NCBI RefSeq assembly: GCF_000372865.1
Contig: NZ_KB889965.1
Coordinates: 92,720-156,719, forward strand
Direction: 5' to 3'
Length of the DNA: 64,000 bases
From: Methylosarcina fibrata AML-C10
GTDB lineage: Bacteria > Pseudomonadota > Gammaproteobacteria > Methylococcales > Methylomonadaceae
Of the stretch, positions 34,757 through 47,588 are shown piece by piece. The notes under the pieces are model-generated. The model did not search any database, had not been told where the DNA came from, and saw only the letters and a program-made list of their open reading frames with translations. Made by a program: the position numbers and the translations under genes. Positions within the stretch are counted from its first letter, which is position 1; each line of letters begins with the position of its first letter.

Positions 34757-36157
34757 ATGACTCATCTTACTTTTTTAGGCGCCACCGGACAAGTGACCGG
34801 TTCCTGTTATCTTCTGGATACGGGAGCTTTTCGCCTCCTGCTGGACTGCGGGCAATTTCAGGGCTCGAAAGAAACCGAAAAACAAAATTTTGCCGATTTC
34901 GGCTTCAACCCGGCCGATATCGACGCCGTCATCCTGTCCCACGCTCATCTCGATCATTGCGGGCGCCTTCCCAAGCTGGTCAAGGAGGGCTTTAAGGGGC
35001 CGGTCTATTTGACGCAGGCCAGTTTCGCGCTGGTGGAATTGATGCTCAGGGATGCGGCCAACCTGCAATTGCGGGATACCGAATGGGAAAACAAACGCAG
35101 GGAAAGAGCCGGTAAAAAATTGCTTGAGCCTCTTTTTACGCTCGACGACGTGGAAAAACTGATGGTTCTGCGATCGCCTCTGGCCTACGACGAGGAAACC
35201 GAAATACTGCCGGGAATCGGTTTGTCCTTTCACGAAGCCGGACACATCCTGGGTTCGGCGATTGTTCGGTTGCGCATCAACAAAGACGGCCGGACCAGGA
35301 CCTTGGTATTTTCCGGCGATTTGGGCAATCCCGAATCTCCTTTGCTGCGCGATCCGGCGGTATTGACCGAGGCCGACGTGCTATTGCTGGAGTCTACGTA
35401 CGGCGACAGGGATCATAAACCTCTGAGCAATACTCTGGACGAGTTGCGCGATACGCTCCGGGAAGCCGACCGCAGCGGAGGAAACGTCATTATCCCGGCG
35501 TTCGCCGTGGGGCGGACGCAGGATCTCATTTACTGGCTGGGCAAAATCAAGCGCCAGGGCGGGCTGCCGCAGCAGCAAATCTACCTGGACAGCCCGATGG
35601 CGATCAGCGCCAGTAAAATCTATGCCGAGCACGTGCATCTGTTCAACATCGACGATCCGGAATTTACCCGAATCGCCTCGACCGGCTGGGAGGCGTGGCT
35701 GCCGGGTTTGATTTTTTCCGAAACTCCCGAAGAGTCCATGGCAATCAACCGCATCGCCGGCGGAGTCATTATCATTGCCGGCAGCGGCATGTGTACCGGA
35801 GGGCGTATTCGCCACCATCTCAAATACAATTTATGGCGGCGCAATGCCCATATCATTTTTTCGGGATATCAGGCCGAAGGCACCCTGGGCAGAATCATCG
35901 TCGACGGCAAACGGACGTATGTCAAAATTCTGGGCGCCGAGATCAATATGGCGGCCCAGGTTCATACGCTGGGGGCCTTAAGCGCTCATGCCGATCAGAG
36001 CCAATTGTTGAAGTGGGCGAACCACTTCAAGTCGTCAAGGCCCCGAGTCTATCTGATTCATGGAGAAAAGTCGGCCGCTCTGTCGTTACAGACCTGCTTT
36101 CGCCGAATGGGCTGGAATGTCGACGTTCCGAAAGAAGGCGATCGGATAACACTCTAA
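34757..36157 (+). CDS. MBL-fold/beta-CASP RNA-type metallo-hydrolase
   Basis: 466 residues from ATG 34757 (MTHLTFLGATGQVTGSCYLL). Metal-binding motifs in order: DAVILSHAHLDHCGRLPKL (HxHxDH), HEAGHILGSA, FSGDLGN, and beta-CASP motifs LLLESTYGDRDH and LGALSAHADQSQLLKW near the C-terminus. This is the YSH1/CPSF73-like family of archaeal and bacterial nucleases that process RNA. Bacterial members of this subgroup are mostly uncharacterised. The frame opens upstream at 34640, but the added part lacks fold-like sequence. Its substrate is unknown. It is followed by the large channel gene 81 bp downstream. Confidence 0.88.
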   Translation: MTHLTFLGATGQVTGSCYLLDTGAFRLLLDCGQFQGSKETEKQNFADFGFNPADIDAVILSHAHLDHCGRLPKLVKEGFKGPVYLTQASFALVELMLRDAANLQLRDTEWENKRRERAGKKLLEPLFTLDDVEKLMVLRSPLAYDEETEILPGIGLSFHEAGHILGSAIVRLRINKDGRTRTLVFSGDLGNPESPLLRDPAVLTEADVLLLESTYGDRDHKPLSNTLDELRDTLREADRSGGNVIIPAFAVGRTQDLIYWLGKIKRQGGLPQQQIYLDSPMAISASKIYAEHVHLFNIDDPEFTRIASTGWEAWLPGLIFSETPEESMAINRIAGGVIIIAGSGMCTGGRIRHHLKYNLWRRNAHIIFSGYQAEGTLGRIIVDGKRTYVKILGAEINMAAQVHTLGALSAHADQSQLLKWANHFKSSRPRVYLIHGEKSAALSLQTCFRRMGWNVDVPKEGDRITL

Positions 36158-36238
36158 TTTATTTAAGATTTTGTGGCTGTTTGCAACTTCAGTCATTCTT
36201 TTCAAGATTCCATTTCCTCGTATTTAACGCTTCAGTGA

Positions 36239-39200
36239 ATGAAAGCCTTTGTTTTTACTCCCATGCAGACACGAAACTTTTTATTTTTTCCTCTGATTTT
36301 TTTACTGATGCATTCGATTGCCTTGCCGGCCGTATCGGCCGACCGCGAGCACAAGCTAAAAAACGGCGCCGTGCTCGACACCAGCAAGGAATCGTTAACG
36401 TCGAAAATCGAAGCGATAAAGACCCGGCAAGGGCTGGACGAAGCGCAAAAAACCAAACTGCTGGCCGTTTATCAAACGGCGGAAGACAATTTGAGCAATG
36501 TCGACAAATTGAATGCCCAGACGACCGAGTATACCGGAGCCATCAAGGCGGCTCCCGAGCAAACCCGAAAGCTTCTGAAAGAAATCGAGATCGGCCAGCA
36601 AAAGCAGCCCAAACAGAAATTCGAGGATTTAAATCGCATACCGACCGAAGAACTCGAACAGCGCCTTGTTCTGGAAAAAGGAAAAATCAGTAATCTGGAC
36701 GAACAAACGCAAATGAAGGAAGCCGACCTGGTGTTGCAAAACAGTCGGCCCCGATTGATCCGCGAAGAAATCGTCGCGGCCCAGCAGGATATCGACGAAG
36801 CTCAAAAAAAGCTCGATTTCATCGATGCCGGTCCGGAATCGAAACTGGAGATGGAAGCCAATCAGTTTCAGTTGAAAACGCTCATCGATTCGCGCACCGC
36901 CGAACTGAAAATGCTCGAAGCCGAGGCCGCAAGCAATCCAGCCAGAATCGAACTGCTCAAGGTTGAGTTGCGCTTGCTGGAAGTGCGAAAGAACGAGTTG
37001 GCTCCGCTGGTGGCCGCGATAGAGAATCTATTGGCCGACCGCAGGCAACAGGAAGCGAAGGAAATCCAGGATGCCCTGAGCCAGGCGGAAAAAGAACTGT
37101 CGGGCAAACATCCGGTCATTCAGAATATTACCCGCGAAAATATCCAATACAGCCGGGATTTGCAGGCAATTACCGGTAAAATCGAGAAATACGCCGAACA
37201 GAAGAACAAGTTCGACGCGGAAGCCGCTGAAATTGAAAGCGACTTCAAAAGTGCGGAAAAAAAGATCAGTCTGGCCGGACTGAGCCCCGCTCTCGGCAGA
37301 ATTCTACGCGAACAGCGGCGCAATCTGGTCAGCCAGGATAATTTTGCGCTCCAAACCGAAAACATCCAGGAAGAAACGGCCGCCACCAGTCTTGAGCAAC
37401 TGGCCGTCGAAGAAAGGCTCAAGGAGTTTACCGATGTCGATACCCGATTAAAACAGTTGATGCGGAGCCGGGTCGATGATGCCATGCCTTTGGATCAAAG
37501 GATGATGATCCAGGCCGAATTGAGGGTGTTGCTCAGCAGCCAGAAAGAGGTGCTGAATAAGTTATCCATTGCCTATACCACGTATTTGAGAACGTTGGGC
37601 GACGTCGATTTTGCGCGCCGGCAATTATTGAATCAGACCGGAAAGTTTTCCGTTTTTCTTGACGAGCGCCTGTTGTGGGTGCCCAGTTCGGAACCCATCA
37701 ATGCCGCTTATCCGATCGATCTTTATCACTCGCTGCAATGGCTGTTGTCGCCGGGCAATTGGAAGCTGTTGATACGCGACGCGGTCCGTATCGGCATCGA
37801 TAATTTATTTTTGAGTCTGCTTGCGGTGGCCGGCTTGGTGTTGCTGCGTTCAGGCAGAAATTGGGCCAAGCAGCAGTTGATTGCGATTTCCGGTAAAGTC
37901 GAAAAAATTTATACCGATAATTTTTATTACACCTGGAAGGCTTTGGCGTGCACGCTGGTGCTGGTTTCGCCGTTGCCCTTTTTCATTTATTTGCTGGGCT
38001 GGTTCTTAAGCGTCGATTGGTCTGCGGCCGATTTCAGCAGAGCCGTCGGAGAAGGCTTGCAAAGTGCGGCGATTCCGATGTTTATATTGCGGTTCTTTTA
38101 TCGGTTGTTCGCGCCGTCGGGCATCGCCAATCATCATTTTCAATGGCAAAAAAACAATACCCAGTTGCTGCGGAGGCAACTGGCCTGGCTGCGTTTCATC
38201 GCCGTGCCCGGGATTTTCGTCATTTACAGTACCGGCGCCTCGAAAAATTCCGTGTATGGCGACAGTCTGGGGCGTCTGGCTCTGATTGTAATCATGAGTG
38301 CGATGGCTTTCTTTTTTAGCCGCCTGCTCAAGCCCGACAACGGACTTCTGCAAACCCACATCAAATCGTATCCGGAGGGCTGGGTTAATCGGACCCGGTA
38401 TGTCTGGTATCCGGCCACTGTCCTGATTCCCCTGATCGTGATCGGTTTCGCCACGGCGGGTTATTATCTAAGCGCACTGGAATTGCAGCAGAAAATCATC
38501 ATCACGTTAAGATGGTGCTTTTTGTTGATCATGGTTTATGAGCTGGTCATTCGCTGGTTGACCCTGGTCAACCGGCAACTGGCCTTGAAAAATGCGCGGC
38601 AGAAAAGAAAAGCCGCCACCCAGGCGGCTGCAACGCAGGCCGACAAAGCATCGGCGGTAGGCGCCGAAGACCCTGTCGTTTGTGTTGAGGAACAGCTTAT
38701 CGACATCCCCAGGATCAATGCGCAAACCATCAAATTACTGAATGTTTTTACCGCATTCAGTGTGATTGCCGGTTTTTGGCTCATCTGGAAAAACATTCTG
38801 CCGGCGTTTTCGTTTCTGGAACGGATCGAGCTTTGGCGGCATCTGGTCAAGATCGACAATCAGGAACTCCATCAGCCGATTACGCTGGCCAATTTGATGC
38901 TGGCCGGCTTGTATGTGTTCGTTACCGTGGTCTCGGTCCGAAATTTTTCCGGAGTGATGGAAATATTGGTTTTCAGGCGCTGGTCGATAGAAGCCGGAGA
39001 GCGCTATGCGGTCAATCAACTGGCCAAATATTTCCTGATCGCGGTCGGTTTTGTCAGCGTGGCCAACGAGTTGGGAGGGAGCTGGTCGGAAGTGCAATGG
39101 CTGGTGGCCGCGCTCGGCGTCGGTCTGGGCTTCGGTTTGCAGGAAATATTCGCCAACCTCGTATCCGGCATCATCCTGTTGTTCGAACGACCGATCCGGA

Positions 39201-39733
39201 TCGGAGACACCGTCACCATCGGCGACGTCACCGGCAAGGTGAGCCGGATTCAGATGCGCGCCACCACGCTGATCGACTGGGACCAGAAAGAGCTGATCGT
39301 GCCCAACAAAACTTTCATTACCAACCAACTGGTCAACTGGTCTTTAAGCGACGCCATTACCCGGATCGTCATTCCGGTAGGCATCGCTTACGATTCGGAC
39401 GTCGAGTTTGCTCATAAGATCATGATGGACACCGTCAAAACCACGCCCAAGGTGCTTGCCGAGCCGGCTCCCAGCGTGGTGCTGATCGGTTTCGGCGAAA
39501 ATTCGCTGCAGTTCTCGATTCGTGTGTTTGTCAATGAGCTGGCGGACCGGCTGCCGGTGACGCATGATCTGCATGTCCGGCTGGAGAAGGCCTTGAGGGA
39601 GAATCACATATCAATTCCTTTTCCGCATCGCGATGTGTATGTACACCAGGTCGGAGCGGCGGAGGATGCGTTCGCGCCTGCCGTTAAAATGGAGAAAAGC
39701 CGGGAGGCGGGCTCCAAACGCATCGCCTTCTGA
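36239..39733 (+). CDS. Giant MscS-family mechanosensitive channel (MscK/MscM-like)
   Basis: 1164 residues. Signal peptide 1-35; residues about 40-480 are charged, helix-forming and rich in E, K, Q (periplasmic coiled-coil domain). Multiple membrane spans run from about 515 to 960, and the MscS pore and beta domain start near 961 with GLGFGLQEIFANLVSGIILLFERPIRIGDTV, then GKVSRIQMRATTLIDWDQKELIVPN. It opens under membrane tension to release solutes during hypo-osmotic shock. A basic, Ala-rich stretch near 785-800 (RQKRKAATQAAATQADKA) is likely a cytoplasmic loop. ATG 36239 used; ATG 36263 is an alternative. Confidence 0.9.
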   Translation: MKAFVFTPMQTRNFLFFPLIFLLMHSIALPAVSADREHKLKNGAVLDTSKESLTSKIEAIKTRQGLDEAQKTKLLAVYQTAEDNLSNVDKLNAQTTEYTGAIKAAPEQTRKLLKEIEIGQQKQPKQKFEDLNRIPTEELEQRLVLEKGKISNLDEQTQMKEADLVLQNSRPRLIREEIVAAQQDIDEAQKKLDFIDAGPESKLEMEANQFQLKTLIDSRTAELKMLEAEAASNPARIELLKVELRLLEVRKNELAPLVAAIENLLADRRQQEAKEIQDALSQAEKELSGKHPVIQNITRENIQYSRDLQAITGKIEKYAEQKNKFDAEAAEIESDFKSAEKKISLAGLSPALGRILREQRRNLVSQDNFALQTENIQEETAATSLEQLAVEERLKEFTDVDTRLKQLMRSRVDDAMPLDQRMMIQAELRVLLSSQKEVLNKLSIAYTTYLRTLGDVDFARRQLLNQTGKFSVFLDERLLWVPSSEPINAAYPIDLYHSLQWLLSPGNWKLLIRDAVRIGIDNLFLSLLAVAGLVLLRSGRNWAKQQLIAISGKVEKIYTDNFYYTWKALACTLVLVSPLPFFIYLLGWFLSVDWSAADFSRAVGEGLQSAAIPMFILRFFYRLFAPSGIANHHFQWQKNNTQLLRRQLAWLRFIAVPGIFVIYSTGASKNSVYGDSLGRLALIVIMSAMAFFFSRLLKPDNGLLQTHIKSYPEGWVNRTRYVWYPATVLIPLIVIGFATAGYYLSALELQQKIIITLRWCFLLIMVYELVIRWLTLVNRQLALKNARQKRKAATQAAATQADKASAVGAEDPVVCVEEQLIDIPRINAQTIKLLNVFTAFSVIAGFWLIWKNILPAFSFLERIELWRHLVKIDNQELHQPITLANLMLAGLYVFVTVVSVRNFSGVMEILVFRRWSIEAGERYAVNQLAKYFLIAVGFVSVANELGGSWSEVQWLVAALGVGLGFGLQEIFANLVSGIILLFERPIRIGDTVTIGDVTGKVSRIQMRATTLIDWDQKELIVPNKTFITNQLVNWSLSDAITRIVIPVGIAYDSDVEFAHKIMMDTVKTTPKVLAEPAPSVVLIGFGENSLQFSIRVFVNELADRLPVTHDLHVRLEKALRENHISIPFPHRDVYVHQVGAAEDAFAPAVKMEKSREAGSKRIAF

Positions 39734-39807
39734 GAACGAGGCGGCTTGACCGGCATCACCCAGAGTCATGCCGCGATGGCCCAATTACCAAGAGGCGGTT
39801 CGGGCGG

Positions 39808-40293
39808 CTAGTCGGTCAGCAGTTTTCGGTACCCGCTCCGATAATACAACAGCGGATCGCCGGAGCGGCGTAGAGTGCTCTGGACTTCTCCGATAATGAT
39901 GAAATGAGTGCCTGCGTGAATTTTATTCACTACTGTGCAGGTCAACGACATGATGCTGTCGTCGAGGACGGGCACGCCCGGGCTTTCAAGGTGCCAGGCA
40001 GTGTTTGCAAACCGTTGCTGTTGACTGCTTCCGCCCGCGAATTGGTTGGAAATTTCTTGTTGATCCGAATTTAACACATTCACTGCAAAATGGCCGCTTT
40101 CCTGAATGCCGTCGCCCGTGTCGGCGGATTCGTTGATGCAGACCAGGATCAGCGGCGGATTGATCGAAACGCTGGAAAACGCCGTGACCGTCATGCCTTG
40201 AACTCCATATTTTTCAGATTGGGCGGTTACGACGGCGACGCCGCTCGCCCAGTGTTGCAGGGCCTGTTTAAATTCATCTCCGCTTACAGCCAT
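39808..40293 (-). CDS. Flavin reductase-like domain protein
   Basis: 161 residues from ATG 40293, preceded by a good CAGGAGAA box. It has the small flavin-reductase barrel: FKQALQHWASGVAVVTA, GMTVTAFSSVSINPPLILVCI, GHFAVNVLNSDQQEISNQFAG and THFIIIGEVQS. Members reduce free FMN or FAD with NAD(P)H to feed a partner oxygenase, or bind FMN as a cofactor. The frame is open upstream to 40746, but that part is non-coding in character. The partner enzyme is not obvious. Divergent from nqrA. Confidence 0.85.
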   Translation of the reverse strand: MAVSGDEFKQALQHWASGVAVVTAQSEKYGVQGMTVTAFSSVSINPPLILVCINESADTGDGIQESGHFAVNVLNSDQQEISNQFAGGSSQQQRFANTAWHLESPGVPVLDDSIMSLTCTVVNKIHAGTHFIIIGEVQSTLRRSGDPLLYYRSGYRKLLTD

Positions 40294-42100
<1,807 letters not shown>

Positions 42101-42101
<1 letters not shown>

Positions 42102-43303
42102 TGTCGGCAAGAGATTTTTTAGATAAATTGGAGCCGCATTTTACAAGAGGCGGCAAGTTTGAAAAGTATTACGGTCTCTACGAGATGGTCGATACTTTTA
42201 TCTATACTCCCTCTACTGTAACGCGCGGCGCAACCCATGTTCGTGACGGCAACGACCTGAAGCGGACCATGACCTTTGTGGTCATCGCAACCTTTTTCTG
42301 CATCCTGATGGCGCTGTACAACACGGGTTATCAGGCGAACCTGGCGATCAACGCCATGGGGCTGGAAAAGGCTAGCGGCTGGCGCAGCATTCCGATGGCC
42401 TTGTTCGGCTACAACGCGATGAATCCTTTTTCCAACCTGGTTCATGGCGCGCTGTACTTCTTTCCGATCTATATCGTCACGTTGGCGGTGGGCGGCGTTT
42501 GGGAAGTCTTGTTCGCCACGGTGCGTGGCCATGAAGTCAACGAAGGCTTCCTGGTTTCGTCGATGCTGTACGCTCTGATATTGCCGCCCAACATGCCTTT
42601 GTGGCAGGTGGCCCTGGGCATTTCTTTCGGCATCGTCATCGGTAAGGAAGTCTTCGGCGGCACCGGTAAAAACTTTTTAAATCCCGCTTTGACCGGCCGG
42701 GCATTCCTGTATTTCGCTTACCCCGCTTCGATATCCGGCGATGCGGTCTGGGTTGCGGTCGACGGCTATACCGCGGCGACGCCGCTGGGTCTGGCCGCGA
42801 ACGGCGGTATGGACGCAGTGCATGCGGCAGGCTATACCTGGATGCAATCGTTCTTCGGTTTCGAACCGGGCTGTCTCGGCGAAACTTCGACGCTGGCGAT
42901 CCTGATCGGCGCGGTTTTTCTGCTGTGGACGCGCGTTGCCTCCTACCGGATCATGGCCGGCGTATTTTTGGGTATGGTTGCAACAACCTTGTTGTTCAAC
43001 ATCATCGGCAGCGACACCAACCCGATGTTCGCCTTTCCCTGGTACTGGCATTTGACCGCCGGCGGCTTCGCATTCGGCATGGTCTATATGGCCACCGATC
43101 CTGTAACCGCTGCGATGACCGATGCCGGCCGCTGGATTTTCGGGGTCCTGGTCGGCGCGATGACCGTTTTGATACGTGTAGTCAATCCGGCCTTTCCGGA
43201 AGGCATCATGCTGGCGATTCTGTTTGCGAACATGTTTGCGCCGACGATCGATTATTTCGTAATTCAGGCCAATATCAGAAGAAGGATCAAACGTCATGCC
43301 TAA
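42101..43303 (+). CDS. nqrB: Na+-NQR subunit B, FMN-binding membrane subunit
   Basis: 400 residues, around ten membrane spans. The flavinylation motif is DGYTAATP (221-228), with T227 the expected covalent FMN site; it differs from the common SGAT by having TAAT. NqrB carries the sodium channel path and riboflavin. The N-terminal cytoplasmic part ([33 protein letters not shown]) is standard. Overlaps nqrA by one base and precedes nqrC with an 8-bp overlap. A flavin transferase ApbE, needed to attach FMN, is not in the window. Confidence 0.97.
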
Positions 43304-44227
43304 TCCACAAAAGCAATGCAAACATCTGGAACAGGTTTGCAACAAGCTGAATGAATACGAGTCCTATCGTAAATTCATCGTCTATAAAGACAAAGTCCTG
43401 GCGATGGGCAACGATAGTCTGGAAAAGACGATCGCGATCGCGCTGTCGTTGTGTTTTATCTGCGCGATTTTGGTGTCGTTCTCGGCGGTTGCCCTGAAGC
43501 CGATGCAGATCTACAACAAAGATCTGGACATGAAGAAAAATATTCTCGATGTGGCCGGCCTGCTCGAAGAAGGTATGGATATCGACAAGGCGTTTGCGGA
43601 CAAGATCGAAGCGAAAGTCGTTGATCTGGAAACCGGCGATTACGTTGAAAATATCGACGCCAATGCCTACGATCAACGTAAAGCCGCCAAGGATCCTGCG
43701 CAAAGCGTTGCGATTCCGAAGGAAAAGGACATTGCCCATATCCGGGTCAAGGCGAAATTGGCCAAAGTCTTTCTGGTCAAGGAAGGCGGCACGCTGAAAT
43801 CGATCATTCTGCCGGTCAGCGGTTACGGCTTATGGTCCACTTTGTATGGTTTTCTTTCGCTGGATCCGGACGGTCAAACCGTGCAAAGCATCAACTTCTA
43901 CGATCAAGCCGAAACTCCGGGCCTCGGCGGTGAAGTCGTGAATCCGAACTGGCGCGCTTTATGGAAAGGTAAAAAGGTCTATGCAATGACCGATCAGCCG
44001 TCCCTGGAAAAAGGGCTGATTGCCGAGGCCGACGTCGGCGAGCCGGCGTTGAGCTTGGTCAAAGGCACCGTCGATCCCGGCAAGCCGGGCTCCGAATATC
44101 AGGTCGACGGCCTGGCCGGAGCGACACTGACCAGTACCGGCGTGACCAATCTGATCAGATATTGGATGAGCAAGGAAGGATTTGCCAAGTATCTGAGCAA
44201 AATTAGAGTGAATCAAGGGGTTAAATC

Positions 44228-44231
<4 letters not shown>
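43296..44231 (+). CDS. nqrC: Na+-NQR subunit C with an N-terminal extension
   Basis: 311 residues. After one membrane span (about 44-67) comes the FMN-binding domain with [11 protein letters not shown]277 is the expected covalent FMN threonine. Compared with usual NqrC, which starts near MGNDSLEKT (here residue 37, ATG 43404), the ORF has about 36 additional N-terminal residues with a [11 protein letters not shown] segment. An AAGGA box 8 bp before ATG 43296 and overlap with nqrB support the longer form. NqrC passes electrons from the iron-sulphur part toward NqrB. Confidence 0.93.
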
Positions 44232-44922
<691 letters not shown>

Positions 44923-44923
<1 letters not shown>

Positions 44924-45531
44924 TGGAAGCGTATATCAGTTTGTTCGTCAAATCGGTTTTCATCGAAAACCTGGCACTGTCCTTCTTTCTGGGCATGTGC
45001 ACTTTCATTGCGGTATCGAAAAAGATTTCGACCGCAATGGGGCTCGGCATTGCGGTGATGATTGTGCAGGCGATTACCGTTCCCGCCAATAATATCGTCT
45101 ATCATGCGGTATTGAAGGAAAACGCGCTGGCCGCTATCGGCATCCAGGGCGTCGACTTGAGCTTTCTGGCCTTATTGAGTTGTATCGGCATGATTGCGGC
45201 TCTGGTGCAGATTCTGGAAATGATTCTGGATAAATTTTTCCCCGCTCTTTACCATGCGCTCGGCGTGTTTTTGCCGTTGATCACGGTCAACTGCGCAATT
45301 CTCGGCGGCAGTCTGTTCATGATCGAGCGCGACTACAATCTCGGCGAAAGCGTCACCTACGGAGTCGGCAGCGGCCTCGGTTGGGCTCTGGCTATCACCG
45401 TCATGGCCGGCGTGCGTGAAAAACTTAAATACAGTGATATTCCCGCCGGTCTGCAAGGCCTGGGCATCACTTTTATTACTGCGGGTCTGATGTCTCTCGG
45501 CTTCATGGCTTTCTCCGGAATCCAACTGTAA
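44923..45531 (+). CDS. nqrE: Na+-NQR subunit E
   Basis: 202 residues with six membrane spans. [21 protein letters not shown] and [36 protein letters not shown] carry the two Cys (C26 and the one in VNC) that, with those of NqrD, ligate the intramembrane iron-sulphur centre. ATG 44923 is preceded by GGAGGGC (about 44909). A longer upstream frame exists but is overlap with nqrD only. Confidence 0.96.
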
Positions 45532-45541
45532 GGGTACTCGA

Positions 45542-46762
45542 ATGCTGGATATTTTATTAGGGATTGTCATCTTTACGGCGCTGGTGATTGCGCTCGTATT
45601 CGTGATCATCGGCGCGAAAAAGAAACTCGTGGCCGAAGGCGACGTTGAGATCCTGATCAATGATGAAAAGAAAATTCATGTGCCGGTCGGCGCCAAGCTG
45701 CTGACCGCACTGGCCGACAACGGATTGTTCGTCTCCTCGGCCTGCGGCGGCGGCGGCACCTGCGGCCAGTGCAAGGTCAAGGTGAAATCCGGCGGCGGTG
45801 AAATCCTGCCGACCGAATTGACCCACATCACCAAGCGCGAGGCGGCTTGCGGCGAACGTCTTTCCTGCCAGGTCAGCGTCAAGCACGACATGGACATCGA
45901 AGTCGAAGACTCGGTTTTCGGCGTCAAAAAATGGGAATGCACGGTCAGGTCGAATCATAACGTGGCGACCTTCATCAAGGAACTGGTGCTCGAACTGCCG
46001 CCCGGCGAGTCGATCGACTACCGTGCCGGCGGTTACATTCAGATCGAATGCCCGCCGCACGTGGTCAACTACAAGGAGTTCAACATCGAAGAACGTTTCC
46101 ATGAAGATTGGGACAAATACAATCTGTGGCGCTACGTTTCGGATGTCAAGGAGCCGGTTCTGCGCGCTTATTCGATGGCCAGCTATCCCGAAGAAAAGGA
46201 GATCATGCTGAACGTGCGTATCGCCACGCCGCCGCCGCGAGCCGACGAAAGCGTGCCGCCGGGCAAGATGTCTTCGTATATCTTCAGCTTGAAACCGGGC
46301 GACAAATGTATTATTTCGGGCCCTTACGGTGAATTCTTCGCGAAGGAGACCGATGCCGAAATGGTCTTCGTCGGCGGCGGTGCCGGGATGGCGCCGATGC
46401 GTTCGCACATTTTCGATCAATTGCGCCGGTTGAAATCCAAACGCAAGATGACCTTCTGGTACGGCGCGCGGAGCAAACGCGAAATGTTCTATGTCGAAGA
46501 TTTCGACATGCTGGCGAAAGAAAATCCGAACTTCACCTGGCACGTGGCATTGTCCGATCCCCTGCCGGAAGACAACTGGACCGGCTATACCGGCTTCATT
46601 CATAACGTGCTGTATGAAAACTATCTGAAAAATCATCCGGCACCGGAAGACTGCGAGTTTTACATGTGCGGTCCGCCGATGATGAACGCCGCAGTGATCA
46701 ACATGCTGCTGGAAAATGGCGTCGAGCCGGAAAACATCATGCTGGACGATTTCGGCGGTTAA
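45542..46762 (+). CDS. nqrF: Na+-NQR subunit F, NADH-oxidising
   Basis: 406 residues. One N-terminal membrane anchor (3-24) is followed by a plant-type [2Fe-2S] ferredoxin domain with C68, C74, C77 and C109, then an FAD domain (RAYSMASYP as the RxYS motif) and an NADH domain ([31 protein letters not shown]). It takes electrons from NADH and hands them via FAD and iron-sulphur to the rest of the complex. It is 10 bp after nqrE. A perfect 9-bp hairpin follows its stop. Confidence 0.97.
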   Translation: MLDILLGIVIFTALVIALVFVIIGAKKKLVAEGDVEILINDEKKIHVPVGAKLLTALADNGLFVSSACGGGGTCGQCKVKVKSGGGEILPTELTHITKREAACGERLSCQVSVKHDMDIEVEDSVFGVKKWECTVRSNHNVATFIKELVLELPPGESIDYRAGGYIQIECPPHVVNYKEFNIEERFHEDWDKYNLWRYVSDVKEPVLRAYSMASYPEEKEIMLNVRIATPPPRADESVPPGKMSSYIFSLKPGDKCIISGPYGEFFAKETDAEMVFVGGGAGMAPMRSHIFDQLRRLKSKRKMTFWYGARSKREMFYVEDFDMLAKENPNFTWHVALSDPLPEDNWTGYTGFIHNVLYENYLKNHPAPEDCEFYMCGPPMMNAAVINMLLENGVEPENIMLDDFGG

Positions 46763-46771
46763 AAGGAACAA

Positions 46772-46805
46772 TTCTCCCTGTGAAAAGAACTTCTCTCAGG
46801 GAGAA
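46772..46805 (+). terminator. Hairpin after nqrF (weak terminator or processing site)
   Basis: TTCTCCCTG (46772-46780) and CAGGGAGAA (46797-46805) form a perfect 9-bp stem with a 16-base loop. No T-run follows, so full termination is doubtful; it may stabilise the nqr message end while allowing read-through to nqrM. Confidence 0.5.
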
Positions 46806-46946
46806 CGGCTTCTATCATACAGCTTAAACTTTTACCGATTGCCAAGATCTTATATCGAAAATAAGGTTTTGTCGCCCCTTTCAATGCGGACAGCAATATT
46901 GAAAACATCATGCGATGAGCCCATCAATTGTCAACGGAGTCATGGC

Positions 46947-47366
46947 ATGGTCAATAAATATCCAATGCTGGGAATATTGCTCATATTCTTGGCTTGTTCC
47001 GGGATCTCGTTCGGCAGTTCGGGATCGCTCGGCAACAGCTATTCCTTCGGTTATACCAATCCTCCGTACGGTGTAACCAGTTCGCCTTCCGGCAGCACGA
47101 TGCGTTGCGGGCGTAAACTGGTTTCCATAGGCGATTATAAAAACGACGTCTATGCGGTTTGCGGAGAGCCGGAATCCATCGACACCCGTACCAAATTGGT
47201 CGGCAGCACCTTCCATTTTCCGCGTCGAACGATCGACATCCACGACTATGAAGAAGTACAAGTGGAAGAATGGGTGTACAATTTCGGCACCAAACGATTC
47301 CGCAAGTACCTTCGTTTTGAAAACGGGCGGCTGGTCGAAATCAGAAATCTGGAAAGAAGTCCCTGA
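46947..47366 (+). CDS. DUF2845 exported protein between nqrF and nqrM
   Basis: 139 residues from ATG 46947, with GGAG 8 bp upstream. Signal peptide MVNKYPMLGILLIFLACSGIS; the only Cys of that segment sits in LACSGI, so a lipoprotein reading is possible but weak. The mature part has MRCGRKLVSIGDYKNDVYAVCGEPES and VEEWVYNFGTKRFRKYLRFENGRLVEI, the DUF2845 signature, with two Cys that could pair. Periplasmic or outer-envelope. Function unknown. It is inserted between nqrF and nqrM. Confidence 0.8.
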   Translation: MVNKYPMLGILLIFLACSGISFGSSGSLGNSYSFGYTNPPYGVTSSPSGSTMRCGRKLVSIGDYKNDVYAVCGEPESIDTRTKLVGSTFHFPRRTIDIHDYEEVQVEEWVYNFGTKRFRKYLRFENGRLVEIRNLERSP

Positions 47367-47588
47367 TGCTTTTGAATTTTTGTGTTGGAATCAAGAAAAC
47401 ACAGCAATTTTGTTTTGATATTATTAAACTAATGCGGCGGTGGTCTGTCTTCAGATGGACACGGTAAAATGAATTCGAATAATGATTTCGGCGATCGAGG
47501 ATGCTTGTCTGGTGAAAGAAAGGGCTTTATTGCGGTCGAATCGGAATCGGCAGCGTTTCAGATCGAATTGAAATGGTGAGGTGATACA

